A DNA stretch of 64,000 nt from Climacium dendroides (lineage: Eukaryota > Streptophyta > Bryopsida > Hypnales > Climaciaceae), in NCBI GenBank assembly GCA_950106755.1, contig OX467089.1, forward strand, positions 18,519,345-18,583,344, written 5' to 3'. Of this stretch, positions 41,768 through 53,441 are shown in pieces. Below the pieces are notes generated by a model that made no database searches, was not told the origin of the DNA, and saw nothing but the letters and a program-made list of their open reading frames with translations. The translations under genes and the position numbers were made by a program. The stretch's first letter is position 1; every line of letters starts with the position of its first letter.

Positions 41768-42897
41768 TTGTATTCCAATGGTGGAACTTCTATAGGCTTC
41801 CATTTTCTTTCGTTGATGTTTTTGCTTAGGTCAAGGAAGAAATTGCATGCTCCCCGCTTCTTTTGGGTAGAGCCTAGGCAATCAACACACTGGAATTATG
41901 TAGAGAGGATAGTGTGGAGATTGAGTAATGAAATACACCACAACAAATTTAAAAAGTTTTATAGAATGAGTTTTGGTGCATTTGAGAATTTCGTGAACAT
42001 GTTGACTCCGTTCTTAAGAAGTAGGTGTGTGAATCAAGTGAAGCCACAAATGGAAATCAAAAAAATTGTAGCATGTGTGATTTATAGATTTGTTTATGGC
42101 CATAGTTCAGAACATATGACAAATCGTTTTAAGATTGGAGCTTCAACCATTAGAAAGTATATAGACATTGTTTGTGACGTACTTACCGATAAAAATAAAT
42201 TGTTTAGCCACTACATTAGTATTTCAAGTGGAGATCGTCTTAAAAGCATCATATCTGAGTTTGAAGAAATAATAAGATTGCCAAATATTTGTAGAGCTAT
42301 GGTACACATATACCATTAGCAGAAAATCCAAGTAGAAAGGTGACATTAGCAGCAAGTGATTTTTTCAATAGAAAAAAATTCAATTCCATTGTTCTGCAAG
42401 CGGTTTGTGATTCATAGAAGATCTTTTGAAATGTGTGCGCTAGGCAACCTAGAGGGGTATATGACGATGGCCAATTCAAATTGTCAAATTTGTATAAAAG
42501 TTTGAAGACACAAGAGATTCTTCAAGAACCGGTCGTAATGGTGGAAGATGTTTGTTGTACTCCTTACTTGATTGGAGACGCTGCCTACCCTATTCGCACA
42601 TACTTGATGAAGAATTGGAAGGCTCCAAACGATATGGAGAAGAAAAGATTTGATAACTCCATAAATTCAAGAAGAATTGTCTTTGAACAAGCGTTTGGCA
42701 CATTGAAGAACAAATGTAAGATCTTGAAGAATTTCAACTCCAGAGTTGATAGGACAGCTAGGATAACTGTAGCTTGTTGATGGTTGTACAACTATTGTGA
42801 ATTATTGAACCAACTAGAGCCTCATGTGACTAATGCAGGTTTGAGAAGAGATCTACTAGTTGAATTTGGGAATGCTAAATTACCCATTGTCGGGTAG
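41768..42897 (+). pseudogene. PIF/Harbinger-type transposase remnant
   Basis: N-terminal helix-turn-helix-like region (FRMSFGAFENFVNML, then VIYRFVYGHSSEHMTNRF, GASTIRKYID) and a DDE core. At 42290-42310 four bases are missing, so that the expected DGTH with the first catalytic Asp is lost and the frame changes. The rest continues as PSRKVTLAASDFFN, a TAG, VYDDGQFKLSN, LIGDAAYPIRTYLMKNW (second Asp) and RRIVFEQAFGTLKNK (Glu), a TGA at 42780, then NYCELLNQLEPH to about 42897. It is inactive. Terminal repeats were not located. Confidence 0.75.
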
Positions 42898-44822
42898 AGA
42901 GGTCAGGCTTTAAGAAAACGTGAAGTTTCTGTCTGCAATTTAAATTGGTCCAGAATGTGAAGGTACTGAGTAATTTAATGTAAATCACCTCAACATATAT
43001 TAAGCAAATTGTTTATAATTAAAAATCTCAATAAGTATCAAAGCATAAACCTTTTCATACAAAGATAAAGGAATTTGTATACAAAGTATAGAAGTATTAT
43101 ATATTCATACTTACACAATACGTATAACTTGAGTGCATATATATGTTTGTAAATATCACGTATAAATATGGTATAATATAAGTATCAATACATGTCCAAT
43201 ATGTATAATATTAAAAAGTCCAAATACATACATACCATGTATAGATATTGTATGAGTTGTGCATGAACCGTATAAAATGTGTACAAATGAAAATCTTTGC
43301 AAAAACTTCTTGAATTTATTGTCAAACTTCAAGCGTAAGCTATAGTCGCTCTAAAATTTCAAATCAAAAGTGACTTAACTTTTCACAAAGCTAAGAAAAT
43401 ATAATATAATCCCTCAAAATTTCAAGCCGAAAGAAGCTATTGATTGACATTTATAGGTTGATGAAGTCTGTACTCTCCAAATTCAAAAGCAGTTGCCTAA
43501 GTCTCCACTTCGATATACAAAACGACTTCATAAGAACTCCAAATCTTTTATGCCATGATCTCTTAGAAAGGTAACTTTAAAATACACATCCTTAACAAAA
43601 CTCAACTCAAAACATGGATATTCCATTCTCAATGCTTCTTCAAAGTTGGAAACTTCTATAAGTTTTAGAATCAGTAACTAATCTTTGACCTCTACACTTC
43701 CACACTCATAACTTTTTCATAAGAACTTCAAATCAAGCTTGCTATAACTTTTTAGAAAGCTGACATTTTTTTACAGAACCCACTCAAATTTCAAACTTAC
43801 AAACATTCTAACTAAAATTTCACAAGCACTTGAAGTTTCGATCTTCACTCTTAAAAGGCAGAAAACCTTCTTTCACTTCATCACTTATAACTTCTACATC
43901 CAAACTCCAAATGGAAAGAATAATAACTTTTTAAAATCACAACAACATGATAAACACTCTCCCAAAATTTCATTCACAAATTCACAATACACATAAATAT
44001 CTCTCACTTTAAACCCTCTACCCTTTTTCTATAGCCAAAACTACAATATGAAGGAGGAGGGAGACAACCTTGACTCCTTATCCAACTCCAAAGGCCACAT
44101 CAGCCCATGCCAAAGCTACATAGGCACTAAAATCCTACTGGCTAAGCCAATGTCCTTCCATAACTCCTACTCAACCTTGCACACGAGGCTATGAATTTAG
44201 CCAAACAAGATGAAAGAAAGGTAAAATAGTTTCTATTTTTCCTTTTCTACAACATAGTCAAACAAACTAAATTTTAACCTTTCTTAACAACTAAAAGATA
44301 AAAATATTTTTTTAAAGATAGGATTCTAAAGTTATAGCTAGGGATATAAAATCTTCGGCGCTCCACAGTCAATCGCCAAGTCGCAAACTTGATTGGCTGT
44401 CAAAGTCCGTTAAAGGTCACCATGCTAGTCTAGGTTCGATTCCCATTGAACCCGTTGACTGTTGAAGGTGCCTCGCGACTTGGCACTTGCTAGTGGAAGC
44501 AGGAAAGAAACAGCCAACTAGCCCCCTAATCCCCTTTAACAAGCTACAAAATGCAGCACACCCAAGATTTATTAACAAGCTCTAGAAATTCCCAGTATTG
44601 AAATAAATCGTGGTTCTTAATACACCCCACCTTTTTCTAGTTGGGCAATACAATTAAAATGGTTTAATGCAGCTAGGTATTCTAAATTACCTCCTAGGGG
44701 ATTTCAACTAGTGAACATTATTCCATAAATTCGATATGCTTGATCGTGAAGGAAGCTACGCTAATTGCCAAAGAGTAGCTGCTGGGATGGACATACTAAT
44801 GCTAGAAAGTCATGAGGCATAC
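42898..44822. other. AT-rich DNA, nothing coding recognised
   Basis: Contains GTATAA/ATACATA-like repeats at about 43080-43280 and the B-box-bearing segment at 44366-44484. Later exons of the RAD51-like gene would be expected here on the minus strand, but none was found. Confidence 0.4.
44366..44484 (+). repeat. Possible tRNA-related (SINE-like) segment
   Basis: GGTTCGATTCC at 44433-44443 is an exact RNA polymerase III B box, followed by CCATTGAACCCG. It lies between matching inverted segments (GCCAAGTCGC at 44375, GCGACTTGGC at 44475; CAGTCAA at 44366, TTGACTG at 44455). I could not find a full cloverleaf or a clear A box, so it is not called a tRNA. Confidence 0.3.
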
Positions 44823-45251
44823 CTGTTTTTGAGCACCGGTTCCAGTTTCTTCCAATTTAGGTGAGTTCTCCGACAGAAGAAAATCTTCAACTGCACGAGC
44901 GAAAAGAATAAAAAAAAATGCATCGACCTTAATGCATAGAATCACACCTCCTCAACTGCATTGACAACCATGAAACTCTTCAGAGGGCTCCTCTAGGGTT
45001 TAGTACAACATCATCGACGATGATATACGATATCCAGATGTTTAGGAGTCAAATTGAAACAGCTCTCACACTCCAAAGTGCACCGCAACCGTCTTGAAAG
45101 GAAAGGTCGCCTCTCACGCCACAAATGAAGAGTTCATCATCTCTAGATTCTTTTCTTAATCATACTCACCTGAAAGAATGCCTTGTTCGGCAAATTCGGC
45201 GAGGATCTTGGGCGTCAGGGAGATTATCCCCAGGGAATCCAACCTGGGCAT
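44823..45251 (-). CDS. RAD51-paralogue-like gene, first two exons (RAD51D-like)
   Basis: Exon 1 is 45251-45170, starting MPRLDSLGIISLTPKILAEF and ending at GTGAGT. Exon 2 is 44890-44823, between GTGCAG and GTATGC, and reads (G)ILSVEDFLLSENSPKLEE. The splice is phase 1 and makes a continuous helix-hairpin-helix-like N-terminus whose spacing recalls RAD51D (TVEDFL-type motif), a homologous-recombination ATPase paralogue. The Walker A exon is not found to the left, so the gene either continues with long introns beyond recognisable sequence or was truncated by insertions. It is divergent from NDC1 with about 710 bp between the start codons. The family call is tentative. Confidence 0.45.
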
Positions 45252-45962
45252 CGCTATAGCAAACAAAAATTCAAAACAACAGGACATCAAGAAACACAAA
45301 CCATGATGAAATTGTGCAAATCCTGCAACGCAAGGACTTCGCAATGGCAAAGGCGGGAGAGAGAAATAAGTTCCTTCTTTCGAAAAATTCGGACGAAATC
45401 GTCACCGATACGACGAAATACTTGCTTCGTCGACGAAAGTGTCGACGAAAACTTGTTCCCTCCCATAGGATATTGTAGCCAGTGAGCCACCTATCGCCAT
45501 GAGCATATTGCCAAATGGCCTCGATCAGAAATCGTCCTTCGACGGTTCAGAATCTGCTTCAGGATACAGAACTGCTTTCCTCATTGCAGACCTCAATGCA
45601 GACGTAAGCTTCTACCAATCCCAATAGGCAAATATTTTGGGTTTTAGGTTAGAGATTGCTGGGCAAGGCAAGGCACGCCAAGGGTGTTTTATCTTTGTGG
45701 TTCTTTCTTCTCTGTCTCTCGATTTGAAGCTCGTGGAATGGTTTCGATAAGGATAAGTAAACTTGCTGAATCTCTTCTTGAATTCAAACTTGGGTACAAT
45801 TGTTAGCCTTGTCTTTGAGTTCTCCACTGTCAACTTCAGAAATGATGTGGAGTTTCATTGCCGGCACGGGCGTCGCCTTTCGAAGCCCGGTCGCCCTGAA
45901 CTGAACGCGAGCCATCGAGAGAAACCATTTGCAACCGCAAACCCTAATCTGATCGTTCAGTT
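45252..45962. promoter_or_regulatory. Shared upstream region of the RAD51-like gene and NDC1
   Basis: About 710 bp between divergent start codons, with moderately GC-rich blocks nearest to NDC1. Probably contains both promoters and 5' untranslated regions. No clear TATA box. Confidence 0.4.
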
Positions 45963-48846
45963 ATGGCGTTAGGCGCGGGTCGAGATGTCGAAGCGAAGCG
46001 CTGGCTGCGTTGCATGATATGGCAAGCTGCAGGATCCACCACCGTGTGGCTGGTCTGGCAATCCACATTCTCGAGCACCGCGGGGAAATACTTGTGGTTC
46101 GTGCCCTCCCCAGGGACCTGCTTCTGGTTCCTCGTCTTCCAAGCCTCCCAACTGCTGTTTCTGATCGGCAAGCTCTTCGTGACAACGTTCCAGGAGAAAG
46201 AAGCAGCGTCAGTGCTGGACCTCATCTCCGGGGTATGGAAAATCACGTGCAACATTGTGGTGGGCACTTCGTGGGAGCCTGAAGTTGCCCGACACTTGTC
46301 TGCGAAGATCAGCACAACAAGGGACAGAATTGTTTTCGTCTTCCTGTGCACGATCTCCGGGTTCCTGTCGCTCGTCGCGCTCGCGTCGACGCAACTGATG
46401 CCGCCCAATCTGCTCGACATTGGAGTCCGCGGCGCGGCGCTGGGGCTCGTGTATGCCTGTTTGCACCTCTTTCAGAAGAAAGAAGTCCTCGCCTTTCCCC
46501 TCATTCAGGTAAGAACCTGATTCTTGGATTAGGTTTAGGGGTTTGGATTCTGTAGGGTTTCGATCTTGCTGAAGCATGTCTGAGCATATCTGAGCATGCT
46601 GAGTGAATGTCAGAGTAACTTACGAGGCAAAATGTTCAACATTGGGTATCCCCAGAGGGAGGATCAATATGAGGGCAAAAGTGGAGTGTACTTTGAAACA
46701 TAATCTTCCTCCAGTTTCCTTAGTAAAGGAAGACGAGTCTTCACTATTGGAAGCATGAATTTGAGTCTTTAATCACTAAGCGGGAAGATGCGTTTTCAAC
46801 GTTGAAAACCATTAACTTTCAACGTTGAAATGAGTCCTTGAAGAATGTGAGTGTGGCACCTGTCAAGTTCAATACTAACGTGTGTGTTTTTAATCAATCC
46901 TGCAGCGAAGCTTTGCCTACAGTTTGAAGATTGGAAGCTCCCGAGTGCTGGTGACCAGTGTGAAGCTGGCCGTGGTGGTGGTACCTGTCGCTGAGATTTT
47001 CGCAGGGTTTATCAGTGCCGAGAGGAAGTTCGCTCTTCGTGACATTTTGGCAGATGGATTTTCGTTTTTCATCTGGCAGCAGATTGTGTTTGTCTTTGGG
47101 GCTATCTGCGCAACTGTATGTTGGGAGCTCTGCCACCACTTTGTGCAGGTACAGATATTCTCACTGCTTCAAATGCTCTCATTTTCTGAGTGGCCTCGTT
47201 ATCCAGGATCCTCACCTTTTCAGAGTTGAATTACACAGTGATTAAGGTAGAGGACACGGATACTTTGTGTCACTATCAGTATTTTAACCAATATGTAGGA
47301 GTCTGCTTTGATTGGGAGATCAGTATAGAGATCACTTTGGGGGCTATTAGAGCCAAGTTCTCTTGAGATCAAATTTTACTGAGTATGAATGTCTTTTGCA
47401 ATTTCAAAGTGGAAGGTTGTAGATCACTATTGCAGGGATAGACAACCCCTTTTCATTCAGATGATCAATGTTCATAAACATTTAGCCAAAATATGCTTAC
47501 AATACTTGCAAATTGAAGTCCAACCAAGTGCGAATAGAATAAGAGTTATTAATAACAGGGGTCAGTATAGGAGACGGGATCAGTTTATTATTTGTCCAAC
47601 GCTTTTGTCCTCTATGTGGGAAGAACATGTCAAAACCATTCTGAAGATGTGTTGAACATCTTTCTGGCAGGTGATCCAAACCAGGCGGCACGTTTTTGCA
47701 CCACCTTTGGGTTCGACATTGGCTGAAACGCAACCCAGCGAGCAGCTCCTCTCCATGTTAGAAGACGTCGATAACCCTTCCCTTGCTCAGCACCTGGCAT
47801 ATCTGGACTTATGCATTGTCGCTGAAAGCAACGTGGACACATGGCGGAGGACAGCGTTCTTTGAGGAGACTGGAGAGACCTACAAACGAATTATTACGTC
47901 CTGCTTCGGACCGCTTGACAATCTCACGCTGCGCCTTGCCAAGGGTTTGGAGATTTTTGAGACCAAGTCGGGAGATTTCCTTAAGCAACAGGTGCAATCC
48001 CAGAGGCTGAACAAAAAACCTGAGAGCATTGGCGTCAAAGAGATCTTCAGAGATCTTCAGGTACGATTCTCGGTTGCATTGCCATTCTTGGTGCACGTGA
48101 GGTTTAGGATCACCTTCATTCTATGAGTCTTATTTCGTCTGCTTATTTGCAAATTACAGTTTACTTTGTACAAATTTGTGGTCGATGGTGTGCATCACAG
48201 ATGAACACAAGGGCCAGGATAGTACAGGGTTGATTTCTGAGAGATTTGCATGTGTGGTTCTTAAGCATTATCTTGTCTTCCTAAGGTAGTATGTTGAAGA
48301 AGGTCCACTTTCTAACCTGGAGATTTTCTAATAGCAGATTGTGCAATGTTTCAGCTGTGTGCTTGGTGCGCGAGAACGGTAGCATCCCTGACAGCAACAT
48401 CCCGACTGGAAGACAGATACGGAGTTGCTCAGCTAAGTGGCTGCAATAAGGCCACGCTCTCCTCTCTTCTATCCTGCCTTTTGGTAGTAGAGGTCTATCT
48501 TGGAAGGAGGAGCAGTGCAAGAGGGGTAGGCTTCGTGGGTCCAAACAGCATCAAGTGGACCGTCCCTTCGCAAGGAAACGTGGCAGACGTGACCAGACGC
48601 AAGGGCTCGCCATTTGGAAAGGGCTCTGTGATGCATAAGAAGGCTTATGCCTTAGCTGACATTCTCCGAACTTCAGTTTACCAAATCATAGCTGTCTTTG
48701 GAGAAGAGATGGTGGGTGGATCTGCGAGTGGGAAGGGCGTTACTGTTGCAGAGCGGGACTGGTTGAGCGAGAAACCTCCTCTCTACGGCACACATGAAAT
48801 GCATGTCCAAAAACTGAGCCTCTTTCTGGAGTACCGGGTCAGTTAA
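45963..48846 (+). CDS. NDC1: Nucleoporin NDC1 (transmembrane nuclear pore protein)
   Basis: Four exons: 45963-46508, 46906-47148, 47671-48060 and 48355-48846, joined by GT-AG introns all in phase 0, giving a 556-aa protein, about the usual plant length. NDC1 anchors the nuclear pore complex in the pore membrane. Six hydrophobic segments are visible in exons 1 and 2 (for example LLFLIGKLF, IVFVFLCTISGFLSLVALAS, VKLAVVVVPVAEIFAGFI, IVFVFGAICATVCW). The soluble C-terminal half has family motifs HLAYLDLCIVAES, EDRYGVAQLSGCN, AYALADILRTSVYQI and the end VQKLSLFLEYR. For exon 4 the acceptor TTTCAG at 48354 is chosen because the nearer AG at 48337 would hit TAG at once. No break was seen; the gene looks functional and is the main host gene here. 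Confidence 0.9.
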
Positions 48847-50608
48847 ACACAGCGTATATCGCACTTGAAATTACAGGATCTGGAAGTGTTTTCTTACTAT
48901 TGATGAAAGATGATTCCTTGTTTGGCCGATAGAGTATTCTTGAGTTTTTTTCTTCCTGGTTCTATCGCAACCCTTTCATGGTAATTTTTGCCCATCTTTC
49001 AATCCCAGTGGGAAGGAAATTTTATGAAAGGCCAGAATGTCAGCAGTTTGTGTGCATTACAATTTTGATTGATATCTTAATCTTATCAATATCCTGTAAT
49101 TCATTATCTCTACTTGTAAGATCCTTGGTCTCAATTGATGTGGAGCAGAAGATACAAATGTCGTCATGAAGTTTGGGTTCCCGGTGTGATTGGATGCCTC
49201 GGGTGCATCCTTTGCAGATTTTGATACCATGCGCTGAACAACTGTAGTTTTCTTCGTTGTTTGGCACATGCTTCTTAGTCTTTGTTTATTCAGTACTCCG
49301 CTCCAATACGGGTCTGTTATTCTTTCGTTCTGGAAGTTCAATAATGCAAGCAATCAAGCATAAGTATGAGTTTGATCGTTTACTGAACAATTAGTGGTGG
49401 TTGGGTCTTGTTGATAATTTACAACTGCAGCATTTCTTCTTGTGGATATCTATTACTCTGTTAGAAGTGTATCTATATAGGATTCCTCAGCTTTAGTCTT
49501 ACGGATATTCTTCACTGAAACGTGTGGTCAGTAATATTGAAAGGAGACTTGAAAGAACACCTTGTTTCAATGAAGTAATTTTAGCATGAGAGACTTGTTC
49601 TTCTTTGCTCGACCTCATGGCGGGCACAAAATCTTCCCTTTGCTCTCTCGTAACCCATTTCGCAACAGAAGCTAGAGTCTTCAACCTTGCTGCAGCATGA
49701 AACATTATTACAAAATGTTGATAAATGTACTTAACCCTTAAAAAGGTCGAGGCGGATGTTTTGTGTCCGATGAATGCCAAGGAATCTTTGTTTGTAGGAC
49801 GAAATTGCGACTATTCATCCTCCCAAATTTGTGTGAAAAGGGAAGATCATCTATAGTATTTTGTCTTCCTATGAGTGTTTTTGCATTATTTTCATTCAAC
49901 AATTCACACGGTGACAAAACAAGATGATTTTCACAATGACCAATCCATCCTTCAAGGGTTGAACAATATTTTAAAGAGTGGAATGAGAAACTTTAGTTGA
50001 CTGTAACCGAAAAAATTCAAACTAGACATGTTAAGGATTATGCAAGAAAAGAAAACATAACAATATCTCTTATAGTGTTTAATTATGGGTGTGTTAAAAC
50101 TATGAAAACTTTTCAATTCTCTATTTGCATGTCAACTCTAAAAAGATGGTCACCAAAAAAAAAATGAGGCTATAGGGCTTAGCATGCATAACTCCAATCA
50201 ATTTACAGATTTTCAAAATCTCTTTTAAAATTTTTTTAAATGATTTTCTAATGTGAATTTTTCTCCAAGGTCTAGTGTATTTGAGGTTCATTTCCAAGAG
50301 CCCTCAACACTACGGGAAGTCAAGATTGCAATGGGCATCCTTGCCCAAAATCTTGAATAGAAAAATCATAATCATTCATTTTCACCAATATTTTTTAAAG
50401 GTAAATTTCAAAGTTCCTTCTAAAATTATTTACAAGCAAAATAGTATCATTTTTAAGATCAAATTTTTTATTCTAAGAGTAGATTTCAAAAAGAATTCTC
50501 CAAAAATATAAACTACTAAAAATAGCAATTTGGTTGGATTTTATTTGACTTCAAAATTTTCAAAACAGCAGAATCTGGTGCCTTGGGCATTTAGGGGTTA
50601 AGGACTCA
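48847..50608. other. NDC1 downstream DNA and AT-rich repeat
   Basis: No gene seen. The first few hundred bases should include the NDC1 3' untranslated region. From about 50000 the dispersed AT-rich repeat begins. Confidence 0.5.
50000..50605 (+). repeat. Dispersed AT-rich repeat, copy 4
   Basis: Matches 2985-3515 block by block (ATTCAAACTAGACATGTTAA, CAATCAATTTACAG, CTCCAAGGTCTAGTGTATTTG, GTAGATTTCAAAAAGAATT, GGCATTTAGGGG). The next element inserted just beyond its end. Confidence 0.7.
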
Positions 50609-53441
50609 TACTATAAGAAAACTATGTTTTTTCCGATGTCAGGCCAAAAATGTTGTACATCTAGGATAACACAATATGTCTCAGAAAACATTGGGATGTC
50701 ATATCGACGGATGCTGGAAAAGTGGAGATTTTGGTTTGATGTTGTAGAAAGCATTGCTAAATTTCAATCACTACATATTGGTGCTATGAAAAACAATGTT
50801 GCAATCCAAGACATTGTTGTGGACATTAGATGTTTTCAAAAATGTTCAAAAAAACATATGTAGCCACATTAGCATCTTTGGTCAAACTTAGCTCAGAAGC
50901 TGAGACAGAAAATTTTTGCAGTCATCGAGGTGATAGAGGATAACAAACAAGTGGTGAGGCCAAAAAGTTGATGTGGCATCTGACATGGCATGATGACATG
51001 GAAATTATGTGACGTGGACATGGAATGTTGATATGGAAATTATGTGATATGGACATGGAATGTTGACGTGGCATGCCATGTCATCATATTTAGTCAGTTC
51101 ATGTTCCAACCTTGGATATTTCTGTGAGCGTCATACAAGACATCCTGACGTTTCCAAGAACATTACTTTGGGCGTTAACATTTTTTACTTCTTGCGAATG
51201 TAACTTCAAACCACATGCTGCCTATCCACTATGCATTTCATGATGTTTGACTGAACATGCAGACGTTGCAAAAGCTATTGTAGGCGTCTTCTTTGATGTC
51301 TTCTTTATAAATCAATTTTATAAAAATTTATTTTCAAAATGTTATAAGTTATATAGATTTAATTTATATAACAAGTTTATATAAATTAAATGAATGGATT
51401 TGTTATGAAAAAAGGTTTACAAATCATATCAATATTATATTATATAAAAATATTTATTTTTAACTTAAGATTTAAATTTTAAATTTTATTAGTTTAAAAT
51501 CATAAATTTTGTATTAAATTTTAATAATTTTTATTGCTATTTCACCTTCTTAACTTATTATTTTCAAATCATTCATATCTAATGTGGGGTGATTTTCTAG
51601 TGAGATATTTGACATCTTAACCCTTAAAGGATCAAGGCCTTTTTTTTGCCAGAAAACATTGAAAATTGCCATTTCTGTACTAAAGAGTAAAAGAAATTTT
51701 AATTTCTTTTTCACATCTAACCATAGGATCTTACACCTAATAAGTAGAAAAAATTGTAGAAAAAATTTCAGAGTTTTTGACCGCATAGATTTAAAGTGGA
51801 AAAAACAAGTTTTTTTGCACATTAAGGGACTAGATTTTTTGACTTTGAACATTTTTAACTTAAAATTTTGCACCACAGAGTTTTGAGATTTAAATATTTA
51901 TACTAGAAAATTGAGTTGAGAGTTTAGGAAAAAAAATAAAAAATAAAAAAAACTTAAATTTCATTCTTAAGAAAATTGTTAAGTAGAAGTAGGTATGAGA
52001 CAGAAGGAAAATCTAAAATATTAATATAGTTTAGATGCAATTAAAATGCACTAATCCCAATGGTGAGATTGTTCTAGCAAGTAAACTAAACCATGTAGAA
52101 TTTTTATTTTGAAAAAATGGTAAAAATTGCATTCAAAAATGCATCCAACAAGTTATTTTTTTCAAGAAGATGTTCTAATTGCCCAAAAAACAAAAATGTC
52201 CATAATTTTCTCATAACAAATCCAAATGAAATGAATCAGAGCTTTCCAGATAGACAAAAATATAATCTACAATAGGAATTCCATGTTGGATGTATTGTTG
52301 TGTCATACTATATTGAAGTTGATGTTGCAAACAACCTTGATTAATAAATGTGGTTTTGTCAATTAAATGTTCAAGGAAACATCCCCATATATGTTGGAAA
52401 TGACATGCAAATGTTCATCATGACATCATAAACAACAAATAAGATTTGTAGAAAATTTAGAAATTGTTGAAGCAAATGTTTAAAACAACATTGTTGTGAA
52501 TGTCTAATTTCATACTACGGATGTTCTTTTGAATGTTTACAATGACTTTGAAAAAAACATAACTAAGATATGTAGATGTTTTTTAAAACATCATTTCAAA
52601 CATCATTGTATTTATGTTGTTGCTCATATTTTAGTTTTGTATATCCCATATGGTTTGTCATGCCTCCTACACCCCACTAGTATAAAAGGCTTGTCTTTTC
52701 ATTAGTTAATAAGTAGATTTTTGAGCCATTCAATATACTTGATAAATATAGTGTATGGCATATTGTATGGTATATTTTGTATAGCATGTTGTATATATAT
52801 TGTATTTTGTATGGCATGTTATATATATTTTGTATGGTGTATTTTGTATGGCATATTACATTTTGTATGACATATTTTATATGTTGTATTGCATATGATA
52901 TACCATATTTTATATTGTGTACAATATATTACTATATTGACAACATGTCTTTTACAACATACCACATGATATAAAAAAAACATATCTCATGTCATTATTG
53001 ATGTTCAAATGTACATGTGAGCGTCGCATATGTTTTAAAAAGCACACCTGTGCAAATGCCACACATCCAAATGGGACATGATGAGAAGCATACAATTGTT
53101 TCACATGATGTTATTCAAGACAATCAAACGTCCACATTGATGTTTCAAAAAACATCATTAAATTCTAAAAAGATTGTTTAGGTAGCTCCAAAAAATGCCA
53201 CGTGAGCGTCTATAGATGCCACGCCAACCAATTTCGTCATCACTGACATGGCATGTCACGTCAGTAACATGTCAAATGCCACATCATAAATGGGCAATGA
53301 ATGAAAAAAAATGACACTCTAGCTTTCCCACGCTTAGGTGGCAGCCACATATAAATTTCTAAGAACCCTATTGACTAATGTTTTTTGTGACATTCGAATG
53401 CAAAAATAGCATGTTCAAAAAAACATTGTTTCTTTATAGTA
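50609..53441. mobile_element. Non-autonomous DNA transposon, 2.8 kb, TACTATAAGAAA ends
   Basis: Terminal inverted repeats TACTATAAGAAAACTATGTT and (reverse complement of the right end) TACTATAAAGAAACAATGTT, flanked by TCA on both sides (50606-50608, 53442-53444). Both subterminal regions carry TGACATGGCAT / CACGTCAG-like motifs, including a 38-40-bp unit repeated twice at about 50997-51075. A TGTATGGCATAT microsatellite lies at 52745-52900. No coding sequence. The end sequence and 3-bp duplication suggest a CACTA-related family. Confidence 0.65.

Noticed and set aside
48338..48354. Upstream exon 4 acceptor in NDC1 (AG at 48337)
   Set aside because: It leads to a TAG after 14 codons, while the AG at 48354 keeps the conserved frame.
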